Positions 16,852 through 24,440 of a DNA stretch of 41,269 nucleotides are shown one piece after another; the stretch's first letter is position 1, and the number at the start of each line of letters is the position of its first letter. Made by a program: the position numbers and the translations under genes. Under the pieces are notes generated by a model that was not told the origin of the DNA, did not search any database, and was given only the letters and a program-made list of their open reading frames with translations. Source of the stretch: Terriglobales bacterium. GTDB lineage: Bacteria > Acidobacteriota > Terriglobia > Terriglobales > Acidobacteriaceae. The stretch is taken from NCBI GenBank assembly GCA_035487355.1, contig DATHMF010000042.1, positions 1-41,269 on the forward strand, read 5' to 3'.

Positions 16852-18186
16852 TTACCTGTCATCCTCAGATTCATCATTCCTGTTACGGGAAGTTAACAAG
16901 TTATCAACCACAAAATCGGCCACTTTATGGCCCAGCCGCTGGCCCCGGATGAGGTCAAAGCGGAAGTGAGCTCCCGCGAAAATACGGCTCAGTGTCGCCT
17001 CCTCAGCCGCAGCCGGAAAGTTCGCGAAAGAACGCTGCACTCCAGGCATCACTTCGGAGGTTACGCTGAAATTGAAACGGCTCCTGCCGAAGAACGAAAC
17101 CAGCACGTCGGCTGCGGCTGCGCTGATGACCGCGTGCGCGCCGGGATACGATGGGTCGGGAGCGGTGTTGCCAACCTCAGGTAGCCAATTAGGATCGGCA
17201 GCCGTTTCAGGATTGCCGTCAATGTCTCCGGCGCGAATCGCTGTGACTGGTCTCCACAGGTTATACGTGTACTTGGCATCGTAAAAAGCGATTACACTAT
17301 CGGCCAACGCTATATTCAGCAGGGCAAATAAACGGGCGCTCTGCGCCGTGGTTAGATCGTGCCCCACTGCCGCCGTCTGCGTGATCTCGTTCCAGTAGTT
17401 CTGAATTGCTCCATTCCAAAAACGTCCGGTGAGGGCCTGGTCTGGAGAGCTGGCTGTGCCATTGGCGATTCCTAGCGACTTCACTTCGTTAAAGGCATCG
17501 CTGTAGGCATCGCTGGTAAGAGCTGGGGGAGGGCCGGGCCGAAACTGGTTGGCGCGCTCCAGGGCGAATGGAGTAACCTGCGGCCAATGTGTGAATTGAG
17601 GCTGTTTGGGAAAATTCGGCGGGGTTGACTGATAGTCTCCCGGGGCGTTCCCAAAAACAAAAAGAATGGGTTGCGCATCCGATCCGTCGTGGCTGCGTAG
17701 CGCCAGGGTGCGGCCCGCTACCGTCTGGCCTATGCTGATTCCTTCCATCTTGTCTTCCCCATCGGCAATTTGCGCCAGGAGCCGCTGAAATTCGCTGTCG
17801 AGCGCTGCCTGCAAGCTCGGATACAACGCCACCAGCACGTCGTGAGCTGCTGCATCGGCTGCAGCGTCCTCAGAAGCATGCCGCGGTGGCGCGGAAAGGT
17901 GGACCAGATAAGATTTGTGCGTCCTGTCAATGGCATTGACGGCGTCGTAAATCGCGGCGTGCATGATGGCAAAGCTACGGGTTGGGTGAATGGTGCGCGG
18001 TTGCGCGCCTGGAGTGCGAACAATCATGAGAAGGGTTTTGTTCCATTCCACAACCGGATTACTTGCCGAAGAAGCAGAGGCCGCTGGCTGCTGATCTGGA
18101 TCATCTTCGGCAGCCGGGGTTAACGCGCTGAGCGGAAGAGACAGACTTCCACATAAGAGTGCAAAAATAACCAAAATCTTTTTCAT
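16852..18186 (-). CDS. Vanadium-dependent haloperoxidase-like (PAP2 superfamily) protein
   Basis: The product has 444 residues, with a Sec-type signal peptide (MKKILVIFALLCGSLSLPLSA). Vanadium haloperoxidases oxidise halide with H2O2; related PAP2 proteins are phosphatases. The vanadate pocket can be traced: K305 and R312 in KYTYNLWRPVTAIR, H351 in PSYPGAHAV, and R401 and H407 in SRIFAGAHFRFD. The spacings K-x6-R and R-x5-H equal those of the fungal chloroperoxidase. The usual S-G-H is G-A-H here (349-351), losing the serine that contacts vanadate. The C-terminal 'GAHFRFD..GQ.LGHKVADFV' is typical of the bacterial subgroup. It sits between tatA and the ferritin-like gene. Activity and halide preference are unknown. 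Confidence 0.88.
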   Translation of the reverse strand: MKKILVIFALLCGSLSLPLSALTPAAEDDPDQQPAASASSASNPVVEWNKTLLMIVRTPGAQPRTIHPTRSFAIMHAAIYDAVNAIDRTHKSYLVHLSAPPRHASEDAAADAAAHDVLVALYPSLQAALDSEFQRLLAQIADGEDKMEGISIGQTVAGRTLALRSHDGSDAQPILFVFGNAPGDYQSTPPNFPKQPQFTHWPQVTPFALERANQFRPGPPPALTSDAYSDAFNEVKSLGIANGTASSPDQALTGRFWNGAIQNYWNEITQTAAVGHDLTTAQSARLFALLNIALADSVIAFYDAKYTYNLWRPVTAIRAGDIDGNPETAADPNWLPEVGNTAPDPSYPGAHAVISAAAADVLVSFFGRSRFNFSVTSEVMPGVQRSFANFPAAAEEATLSRIFAGAHFRFDLIRGQRLGHKVADFVVDNLLTSRNRNDESEDDR

Positions 18187-18368
18187 TGATGAATATCTCT
18201 TTCTCTATTTTTGGAGGAGTAACAGGGCAGGACACAGGAAACCGTCGCCCTCGAACACTCTCATCACCATCTAAAACCGGAAATGAAGCAAAATATTCCA
18301 ACCAGAATGTGGGGTGGTTGCAGCCTAGCGATCCGCACCGGCTGGGAATGCCGTGCGCTATCAGGCCC

Positions 18369-18563
18369 TCATGGTTCGAGCGGCTTGGAATCCAGCGACT
18401 TGGACTCCGACGTACTCTGGCCTTCCTTCATCGCGGAGCGGAACCCGCGAATGGCTTCGCCAAGACCCTTACCCAATTCGGGAATCTTTTTGGGACCAAA
18501 TACAAGCAGAGCGATCCCCAGAATAACAATCAAATGGAGGGGTTGAAACAGACCTTCAAACAT
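18369..18563 (-). CDS. tatA: Twin-arginine translocase subunit TatA/TatE
   Basis: The 64-residue product has the classic TatA layout: a short N-terminal membrane helix ([14 protein letters not shown]), the [21 protein letters not shown] hinge and amphipathic helix, and a short polar tail. TatA subunits oligomerise to form the protein-conducting part of the Tat system in the inner membrane. The gene start overlaps the 3' end of the upstream ECF sigma gene by 8 bases, and AAGGAAG precedes it. tatB and tatC are not in the window. A ferritin-like Tat substrate is encoded two genes downstream, so this could be a dedicated extra copy or simply the cell's TatA. Confidence 0.93.
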   Translation of the reverse strand: MFEGLFQPLHLIVILGIALLVFGPKKIPELGKGLGEAIRGFRSAMKEGQSTSESKSLDSKPLEP

Positions 18564-19233
18564 ACGCTTCCTTTCTTATGGCAATCATTCGCGGCATGCG
18601 GAAGTTTCTGCCTCCCGCGAACCCATGTTTCTTTTTAAGGTGTTTGCTGAATTTCTTGCGAAGCTGCTGGCGTGCCCGGAAGAGGCAGGTTTTGACCGCG
18701 GCGGCTGTGAGCCCGAGGGTGTCGGCAATCTCCTCCATGGAAAACCCTTCCATGTCACGCAACAGGAATGCCATTCTCATGTTCGGCCGCAAGCTGTGCA
18801 GCATGTCAGAGAGTGTCTCCTGCAATTCAGAGGCGTAACAGAGTTGCTCGGGATTGTGGTCCCAATCTCCAATTTCCCGAGGCCGGGTTTCGTTCGGGTC
18901 CTCAGGCTCTTCATCCAGGGAAAATATGATCGTCTTGGGACGGTCGCGCAATTTCATGAGCGCCTGGTTCACGGTAATCCGCACCAGCCAGGTCGAAAAC
19001 TTCGACTTTTTCTGGAACTGGTGCAGCTTGCGAAAAGCATTCAGAAATGCCTCTTGCATTACGTCTTCCGCATCTTCTCGGTTCTTCATGATGCACTGGG
19101 CGGCGCGGAAGACTTTGCCATCGTGCCTTCGTATGAGTTCGTCGAAGGCGCTCATATCGCCGGCAATGCTGGCCTCTACCAGTTCGAAGTCGCCGGCTTC
19201 GACTTGCACCGGATTGGGCGTCACCTTGCTCAT
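18556..19233 (-). CDS. ECF RNA polymerase sigma factor
   Basis: The 225-residue product has region 2 ([38 protein letters not shown] type sequence, then [15 protein letters not shown]) and region 4 ([28 protein letters not shown], then [18 protein letters not shown]). The ATG at 19233 has AGAG upstream; a GTG at 19248 would add 5 residues. A basic tail of about 35 residues follows region 4. No anti-sigma gene is adjacent; instead tatA overlaps its end by 8 bases. It may control the downstream tatA-haloperoxidase-ferritin genes, which is an inference from position. Confidence 0.92.
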   Translation of the reverse strand: MSKVTPNPVQVEAGDFELVEASIAGDMSAFDELIRRHDGKVFRAAQCIMKNREDAEDVMQEAFLNAFRKLHQFQKKSKFSTWLVRITVNQALMKLRDRPKTIIFSLDEEPEDPNETRPREIGDWDHNPEQLCYASELQETLSDMLHSLRPNMRMAFLLRDMEGFSMEEIADTLGLTAAAVKTCLFRARQQLRKKFSKHLKKKHGFAGGRNFRMPRMIAIRKEAYV

Positions 19234-19396
19234 TCGAATCTCTTTCACTATTGGTTAACAAAGCCAGGCGTACTTTATTCCGGAGACAACTCAGGAAAAG
19301 GCGGCGGTAAGTGCTGACTGCTGATGGCACCAATCTGATATCAAAATGTTGCTTCTTTGGAAACGGCAGGTCATCATTGTGCTAGATGTGTGTTTA

Positions 19397-20172
19397 CGTT
19401 ATGCATTCTAGAATGCGGGGCTTTTTTGTAGTCCTTTTTAGCTCTTTGAAAATTCGTGGAGCAGCGAGTTTGAACCAGCAGCAAGTCCCCTGCCCCCGAT
19501 TAGTTTTCGCCAGTAATGACGCGGGTCCGACGCGATTTGTGGCGCTTAAAACACCTGCGAGCAAGTGGGGTTGGGGGCCCCCTGCCATGCTCCGAAAATC
19601 TGCGTTTGATCCGCGTTCATCTGCGGCGAAAAGCTTTTGCGGTTGCTTTTGCTGAGAACTGAGAACCGAGAACTGAGAACTGTTCCAGCAAGTCCCCTGC
19701 CTCGGATTGATTTTCGCCAATAATGACGCGGGTCGGACGCGATTTGTGGCGCTTAAAACACCTGCGAGCAAGTGGGGTTGGGGTCCCCCTGCCATGCTCC
19801 AAAAATCTGCGTTGATCCGCGTTCATCCGCGGCGAAAAGCTTTTGCGGTTGTTTTTGCTGAGAACTGAGAACCGAGAACTGAGAACCGCTTCAGCAAGTT
19901 CCCTGCCCCGGATTAATTTTCGCCAATAATGACACGGGTCAGACGCGATTTAGGGCGCTTCGATCACTAGCTAGCAAGTGGGGGCCCTGCCATCCTCCAA
20001 AAATCCGCGCTGATCTGTGTTCCATCTGCGGCGAGGTTTTTGCGGTTGCTTTTTCTGAGTACTGACAACTGAGGACTGCTACTAGCAGCAAGTCCCACAC
20101 TCCGGCTCGATTTTCGCCAATAATGACGCGGGTCAGACGCGATTTGGGACACTCCAAACACCTGCTAGCAAG
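19397..20172. repeat. Array of ~206-bp repeats, about 3.4 units
   Basis: Units begin with AGCAAGTCCCCTGC-like sequence at 19480, 19687, 19893 and 20087 (spacings 207, 206, 194). Each continues through TTTTCGCC(A)ATAATGACGCGGGT, GACGCGATTT, AACACCTGC-AGCAAGTGGGG, a TCTGCG-GATCCGCGTTCAT part and an ending run of GAGAACTGAGAAC-type septamers. The array is led by a hairpin GCATTC-TA-GAATGC followed by GGGGCTTTTTT near 19403-19425. The last unit is cut by a transposon at 20173 and resumes at 22235. Long open frames through it are artefacts of the repeats. Confidence 0.85.
20165..20172. repeat. 8-bp target site duplication, left copy
   Basis: CTAGCAAG lies immediately outside the left inverted end of the transposon and is repeated at 22235-22242 outside the right end. 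Confidence 0.88.
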
Positions 20173-20196
20173 GGCAATAATTACTTTGACTAACCA
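20173..20196. repeat. Left terminal inverted repeat
   Basis: GGCAATAATTACTTTGACTA followed by ACCA pairs with the end at 22211-22234 with one or two differences near the middle (ACTTT versus AACTT). Confidence 0.88.
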
Positions 20197-21026
20197 TGCC
20201 CTTAGCAAATAGACTCGAAAAGCAGCACAGAGCCGATGTTTTTAGTTGGCATGGGGTGGTGTCCCTTTTCGAGATGCTAAAGTATACAGCCGAGGACTTC
20301 TATAAGCTTTCCGAACAGTTCACGCATTTTGTTCATTTGCCACAACTGGTGAACACCGAGAAAGGTCGTGTTAGGTTTCAGGAATGTGTCGATAAATTGT
20401 ATGAGCATTGCAAATCGCTTAAGCTGCACATGTCTCTAAATCAGCTTCGCAGAATATGTGAACTCACCAATGAGAGGGCTTCGCTGGAGCGACTTCGGGC
20501 GGCGATCAGCGAATTGCAAACCCGCATTCAAGAAGAACTGCAATCCAAAGTTTGTTTCTGCTTGTCCAGTGACAGGGTTGACTATTGGCATCCGTTCTGG
20601 CTCGTTGGCAGCCCAATCGAGAGCAGTTTCCCGTCTGCATGGAAAGAGTTTCAACGGGCTGGCAAGTGTTACGCCTATGGGGAGGGAACAGCGTGCGCTT
20701 TCCATCTGCAACGAGCACTCGAAATAGGGTTAAAGAGTCTTGCGGTAAAACTAGGGCAACGGTTCGACCGAAATAGTTGGGAATCGCACCTGAGAGACAT
20801 TGAACGCGAACTGAAGACTCGATATAGCGCTGCTAGCCCGAGAACGGCAGAGGAGAAATTTTATTCAGAGGCGGCAACCCAATTTGGGCATATGAAGGTT
20901 GCTTGGAGAAATCCAACTATGCACATTGAAGCTCAATACGATGATGGCGAAGCTAAGTATCTACTAGATACGATTCAAAAATTTATGACACATTTAGCGA
21001 AGAACAGTCTGAGTGAGCAACCATGA
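20196..21026 (+). CDS. Passenger HEPN-like domain protein
   Basis: The 276-residue product is of unknown function. The C-terminal half looks like a HEPN fold: a helix CAFHLQRALEIGLKSLAVKLG, then, after WESHLRDIERELKTRY, a final FGHMKVAWRNPTMHIEAQYD whose R-N-P-T-M-H fits the R-x4-6-H motif of HEPN ribonucleases. The N-terminal half is helical (LERLRAAISELQTRIQEEL). It is carried inside an IS1595-type element and overlaps the next small gene by 4 bases (ATGA). HEPN proteins often act as RNA-cleaving toxins or defence effectors, so a toxin-antitoxin or defence role is possible, but no activity can be claimed. The start is uncertain: the ATG at 20196 lies at the edge of the inverted repeat without a clear ribosome site, and an ATG at 20274 is possible. 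Confidence 0.75.
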   Translation: MPLANRLEKQHRADVFSWHGVVSLFEMLKYTAEDFYKLSEQFTHFVHLPQLVNTEKGRVRFQECVDKLYEHCKSLKLHMSLNQLRRICELTNERASLERLRAAISELQTRIQEELQSKVCFCLSSDRVDYWHPFWLVGSPIESSFPSAWKEFQRAGKCYAYGEGTACAFHLQRALEIGLKSLAVKLGQRFDRNSWESHLRDIERELKTRYSAASPRTAEEKFYSEAATQFGHMKVAWRNPTMHIEAQYDDGEAKYLLDTIQKFMTHLAKNSLSEQP

Positions 21027-21208
21027 GTAAAAGAGCAGTGAAGCCAAACCCTGAATACGATGCGTTCTCAAAAGCTCTTGGCAAAGTGTTAGAAGTTTCC
21101 CATTCAGACATGCAAGCCATGCTCGAAGCTGAGAAAGCGGGAAAGAAACGCAACCCTAAACGCGGCGCTTCTTCCCGCGCAAAAGGCGCTTCCGCCAGAG
21201 GGGATTAG
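21023..21208 (+). CDS. Small basic passenger protein
   Basis: The 61-residue product has a predicted helix (YDAFSKALGKVLEVSHSDMQ, then AMLEAEKAGKK) and a Lys/Arg/Ser-rich tail. Its ATG overlaps the TGA of the HEPN-like gene by 4 bases, so the two are translated together. The size, charge and coupling resemble an antitoxin or a partner protein, but I do not recognise a named family. It is convergent with the transposase gene, ending 4 bases into it. Confidence 0.7.
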   Translation: MSKRAVKPNPEYDAFSKALGKVLEVSHSDMQAMLEAEKAGKKRNPKRGASSRAKGASARGD

Positions 21209-22170
21209 AAAGGCGCTGGACTCGGGTTGGTTTTACCTGTTACTTCGGCAAAGGTAAGGCGCTTACCGGCGATCTGGGACAATGCGAGCGAGAACCTGTC
21301 AGCGTCAGTTAACTTGTTCCCGTTTCGGTCTTTGCGATTATTGAAACGAAATGTTTGCTCATCTAAATAGCGAAAAAGGTGGAATGGTTCGACGCTTACA
21401 TAGGTTCCGCCAATACTGCGCTTTAGCAGTGACCAGAAGTTTTCCAATCCGTTTGTATGTACGCGGCCATCAACGTACTTCTCGGCGTGGTCTACGATCT
21501 TGTGAATGTACTCCGCATCCAGGCCACGGTAAGCACCAGCGTTGTCGGTATAGAGCGCAGTCTCGGCAGCGATGTGCTTCTTTACGATCTTTAGGATGCG
21601 TGGCTTCATTGTGTCTGGAATCACTTCGCAGCGGACTTCGCCACCGCGTTCTAGCACTCCCCAAACTGGCTGCTTTCCCTTTGGGCCAGTGGACGAGATA
21701 CGACGCTTGCGCTCCGATAGATGCATGTTGCGTGCTTTCCCGCCGATGTAAGTTTCATCTGCTTCAACTTCGGAACCTGGGCCGCCAAGTTTTACGAGGG
21801 AACCTCTTTGCAGAGCGAGGCGAAGTCTATGCAGCATAAACCATGCAGACTTTTGGCTAATACCAAGATCGCGGGCCACCTCGTAAGAACTGATTCCGTT
21901 TTTGCAGTTGACCAGCATCCAAAGTGCGACAAGCCATTTGTCGAGACCAAGCGGACTGTCTTCAAAGATGGTTCCCAACTTCACAGTGAACTGCTTCCAG
22001 CACTCTTTACACTTCCAGCGGCGCTGAATGGCAAGGTAGTAATGGTCTTTGTGTCCGCACGATGGGCAAACCGGCTTACCCTCTGGCCAGCGCAGAGCGG
22101 CAACGGCATCAATGCAGGTTTGTTCGTTGCTGAAGTGTTTAATGGCTTGTTGCAAAGTCTTTGGGGTCAT
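21205..22170 (-). CDS. IS1595 family (ISXO2-like) transposase
   Basis: The 321-residue product has an N-terminal zinc ribbon (CPSCGHK and CKECWKQF), a helix-turn-helix-like middle (SYEVARDLGISQKSAWFMLHRLRLAL) and an ISXO2-like catalytic domain with acidic residues in EVEADETYIGG, YTDNAGAY and the family's HTNGLENFWSLLKR motif. The frame stays open upstream to 22254, but that start lies outside the transposon. The ATG at 22170, with GGAG nine bases upstream, is inside the element and starts at the usual place (TPKTLQQAIKHF). It looks intact. Confidence 0.93.
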   Translation of the reverse strand: MTPKTLQQAIKHFSNEQTCIDAVAALRWPEGKPVCPSCGHKDHYYLAIQRRWKCKECWKQFTVKLGTIFEDSPLGLDKWLVALWMLVNCKNGISSYEVARDLGISQKSAWFMLHRLRLALQRGSLVKLGGPGSEVEADETYIGGKARNMHLSERKRRISSTGPKGKQPVWGVLERGGEVRCEVIPDTMKPRILKIVKKHIAAETALYTDNAGAYRGLDAEYIHKIVDHAEKYVDGRVHTNGLENFWSLLKRSIGGTYVSVEPFHLFRYLDEQTFRFNNRKDRNGNKLTDADRFSLALSQIAGKRLTFAEVTGKTNPSPAPF

Positions 22171-22210
22171 GGTCTTAGCTCCAAACAAGATAAGAATATC
22201 CGAAAACGTT

Positions 22211-22234
22211 TGGTTAGTCAAGTTAATTATTGCC
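22211..22234. repeat. Right terminal inverted repeat
   Basis: TGGTTAGTCAAGTTAATTAT followed by TGCC is the inverted partner of 20173-20196. Confidence 0.88.
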
Positions 22235-22242
22235 CTAGCAAG
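22235..22242. repeat. 8-bp target site duplication, right copy
   Basis: CTAGCAAG directly follows the right inverted end; the left copy is at 20165-20172. Confidence 0.88.
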
Positions 22243-22484
22243 TGGGGTGGCCATTTCGCTGAGAATTTGTGGGGAACGCAGATCAATGCTGATTCAGGAA
22301 ATCTTCACGAGTCTCTGCGTGACTCTGCGTTCTCTGCGGTTTTCCTTTGTGCCCTTAGTGTTTACCTTAGTGTCCTTTGTGGTTAAGCTCTTAGCTTTTA
22401 GCCGCGCCCGCCGGAAATTGTATTGACCCGCCCTCCGGGCAGGAGTACCATTCCGGCGCACATAGATAATTTAGGAGAGCGCTC
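22243..22484. other. Repeat-derived intergenic sequence before the lipoprotein gene
   Basis: The strip continues the broken repeat unit (TGGGG), then a 27-base near copy of the egtD 3' end (22247-22273), then GAACGCAGATCAATGCTGAT, then the low-complexity CTCTGCGTGACTCTGCGTTC type repeat (about 22314-22382). The promoter of the downstream gene probably lies in 22400-22480. No gene is seen. Confidence 0.6.
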
Positions 22485-24434
22485 ATGAGACGGAGCACAG
22501 TTGCGGCCGCCGCAATGGCTTTCATTCTGTTGTTTGCTGGCCTATGGGGTTGCTCAAAATCCAAGCAAGCTTCCCAGGAACCCACCGCCAAGCCAACCCC
22601 AACGGTGATGGCAGCCAACACACCATCGACTCCAACTCCCACGCCAACGCCATCGCCCACACCAACGGTCGAACCGGCCGCCACTGGCCCAACCCAGAAC
22701 ATCGCGGCTGCCGAACGCGGTGGCGAGATTGAGAGCACGGGGGAACAATGCGCTTTCAACACCAGCCTTCTGATTGATAAGCGTCTCGATCCGATATGGA
22801 GCGCGCCCACTCCGGTGAAGTTCCCGCAGGAATTTGTGCTGTCGTTTTTCGACCGCGAGCCCGCCCTGATCGCAAGCGTGGTGATCACGCAACCCAAGGA
22901 CCTCAACAGCGCTCCCAAAGAAGTAGAGGTTTGGACTTCAGACCAGGTGGATTCCGGCTTCAGGCAAACCGCGTCGCAGACACTTCCGCAGGCAGCCGGC
23001 GACCAGACGATCACGTTTACTCCTCTGCAGGCGCGTTATGTAAAGTTGCGCATTGTTTCCGGCTACGCGCCGAACTCGTTGCAGATCGGCAAAATACAGG
23101 TGCTCGAAACCGACCAGCCCGGTTACATGCTGCTCGGGACCCGCAACCCTGAGATGGTTTCGTGGAGCCAATCGCCGCGCTTCGCCGCGCAAAAGGGCGC
23201 TGATTGGCTGCAGACTGCGGCGGTCGACTGGCAGAGGTCGCACTCCTGCTTTGGATGCCACGTGCAATCGCAGGTCATTATGGGGCTGGCGGTCGCGGAG
23301 AAGGGAAAGTACGTGGTCAATCGCGCATGTCTGGATGAGTTGGCGAAGTTCACCCAAACCGTCCAGCACGACGATGGCTCTTACCACGACGCACAGCATA
23401 TTACCGCCACTTCGTTCGCGAGCATGGCGCTAGGCTACTACGCAGATGTTGCGGCACAAAAAGATGCGAAGCTGAAGAAAGCCGCCGAGTGGCTGCTGAA
23501 GCAGCAGCAAAAAACAGGAGAGGTGCCCAGCGACCATACCGAGCCGCCCATTGACCAGGGTTCGCTGATGATAACCGCCAACAGCGTTTATGCCTTCATG
23601 GCGGCGTACCGGCAATCCCACGACCCGCGATTCAAGCGGGCCGCCGATCAAGGTTTGGTATTTATCTCCTCTACGAAACCCGAAACCACGCAAGACAAGG
23701 TCTTCTTAATCCTGGGATTATCGAAATACGGCACTCCGCTGCAGCGAAAACTGGTGCCCGGAGTCGTGGATCAGCTCAAGAAAGAACAACACCCGGACGG
23801 CGGATGGGGTGAGCGCACCGACATGCAGGCTAACGCATACGCGACCGGCCAGGTGCTCTACGCATTCAAGCAGGCGGGCGAGAGCGTTGAAACGCCCGAA
23901 TTCGAACATGCTGTGCAGTTTCTGCTTGCCAAGCAAAAAGATACGGGCGCGTGGCCTTCCATGAACTCGCAAAGCGGCCGGCCTTCGGAGTTCGCACCCA
24001 CCATGTGGACTGTCATAGGGTTGGCCGGTTCGTTCCGCCAGGCGAAGACTACGGAGATCACACAGGAAGCCGACCGAATCCGTATCAGCATGCAGGGAGC
24101 GATCCTGTTCGACTTTGACAAATACGATTTGAAGCCGGAAGCCGAGGCCGTGTTGGAGCAGATTAAATCGAGCATCATCGACCAGCATCCCAATGCCAAG
24201 CTGGTGGTGGAAGGCCACACCGACGACCGCGGATCGGTTGAATACAACCTGAAACTCTCTCAACGGCGGGCCGAGTCGGTGGCCGACTGGCTGGCAAAAC
24301 ACGGCGTGGATGCTTCCAGGCTGCAATCGAAAGGCGATGGCAAAGCTAACCCCAAGTATCCGAATGACACGGAAGAGAACCGCTCAAGGAACCGCAGAGT
24401 AGAAATCTCGGTGCTCACCGGCACGAGTCATTGA
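22485..24434 (+). CDS. Lipoprotein: discoidin-like, CXXCH, alpha-toroid and OmpA domains
   Basis: The product has 649 residues. A lipobox (LLFAGLWGC, Cys23) marks a lipoprotein. A Pro/Thr-rich linker (about 35-65) is followed by an F5/8-type-C-like (discoidin) beta domain (about 85-208; LIASVVITQPKDL, ARYVKLRIVSGY). Next comes a single CFGCH (255-259), a CXXCH that could bind c-type heme. Residues 265-515 look like a prenyltransferase/squalene-cyclase-like alpha-toroid (HPDGGWGERTDMQANAYATG, KDTGAWPSMNSQSG). The C-terminal 120 residues are a complete OmpA peptidoglycan-binding domain (VEGHTDDRGSVEYNLKLSQR, NRSRNRRVEI). It should be anchored in the outer membrane, facing the periplasm. Substrate and heme loading are unknown. 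A DUF309 gene follows 6 bases after the stop. Confidence 0.85.
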   Translation: MRRSTVAAAAMAFILLFAGLWGCSKSKQASQEPTAKPTPTVMAANTPSTPTPTPTPSPTPTVEPAATGPTQNIAAAERGGEIESTGEQCAFNTSLLIDKRLDPIWSAPTPVKFPQEFVLSFFDREPALIASVVITQPKDLNSAPKEVEVWTSDQVDSGFRQTASQTLPQAAGDQTITFTPLQARYVKLRIVSGYAPNSLQIGKIQVLETDQPGYMLLGTRNPEMVSWSQSPRFAAQKGADWLQTAAVDWQRSHSCFGCHVQSQVIMGLAVAEKGKYVVNRACLDELAKFTQTVQHDDGSYHDAQHITATSFASMALGYYADVAAQKDAKLKKAAEWLLKQQQKTGEVPSDHTEPPIDQGSLMITANSVYAFMAAYRQSHDPRFKRAADQGLVFISSTKPETTQDKVFLILGLSKYGTPLQRKLVPGVVDQLKKEQHPDGGWGERTDMQANAYATGQVLYAFKQAGESVETPEFEHAVQFLLAKQKDTGAWPSMNSQSGRPSEFAPTMWTVIGLAGSFRQAKTTEITQEADRIRISMQGAILFDFDKYDLKPEAEAVLEQIKSSIIDQHPNAKLVVEGHTDDRGSVEYNLKLSQRRAESVADWLAKHGVDASRLQSKGDGKANPKYPNDTEENRSRNRRVEISVLTGTSH

Positions 24435-24440
24435 TTCTGC

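Larger units (their letters stand above)
20173..22234. mobile_element. IS1595-type transposon with passenger genes
   Basis: The element is 2062 bases long. The left end reads GGCAATAATTACTTTGACTA and the right end is its near-perfect inverted copy (GGCAATAATTAACTTGACTA on the other strand). Both ends are flanked by the 8-bp duplication CTAGCAAG; an 8-bp duplication is the IS1595 family rule. It encodes an ISXO2/IS1595-type transposase (-) and two overlapping passenger genes (+). Removing it and one duplication copy restores an unbroken CCTGCTAGCAAGTGGGG, as in other units of the repeat array, so the insertion event is clear. Nothing in it looks decayed. Confidence 0.9.

Noticed and set aside
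18625..19317. 230-codon plus-strand frame opposite the ECF sigma gene
   Set aside because: The minus strand encodes a clear sigma factor over the same bases.
19394..19826. Open frames reading MAGGPQPHLLAGVLSATNRV
   Set aside because: They arise from the ~206-bp DNA repeat and appear once per unit; no start site or codon pattern supports a gene.
19397..20172. The repeat array as a CRISPR
   Set aside because: Units are about 206 bases and nearly identical throughout, with no short repeat/unique spacer pattern and no cas genes.
22171..22254. Upstream extension of the transposase frame
   Set aside because: It crosses the transposon end and target duplication; the internal ATG at 22170 is the natural start.
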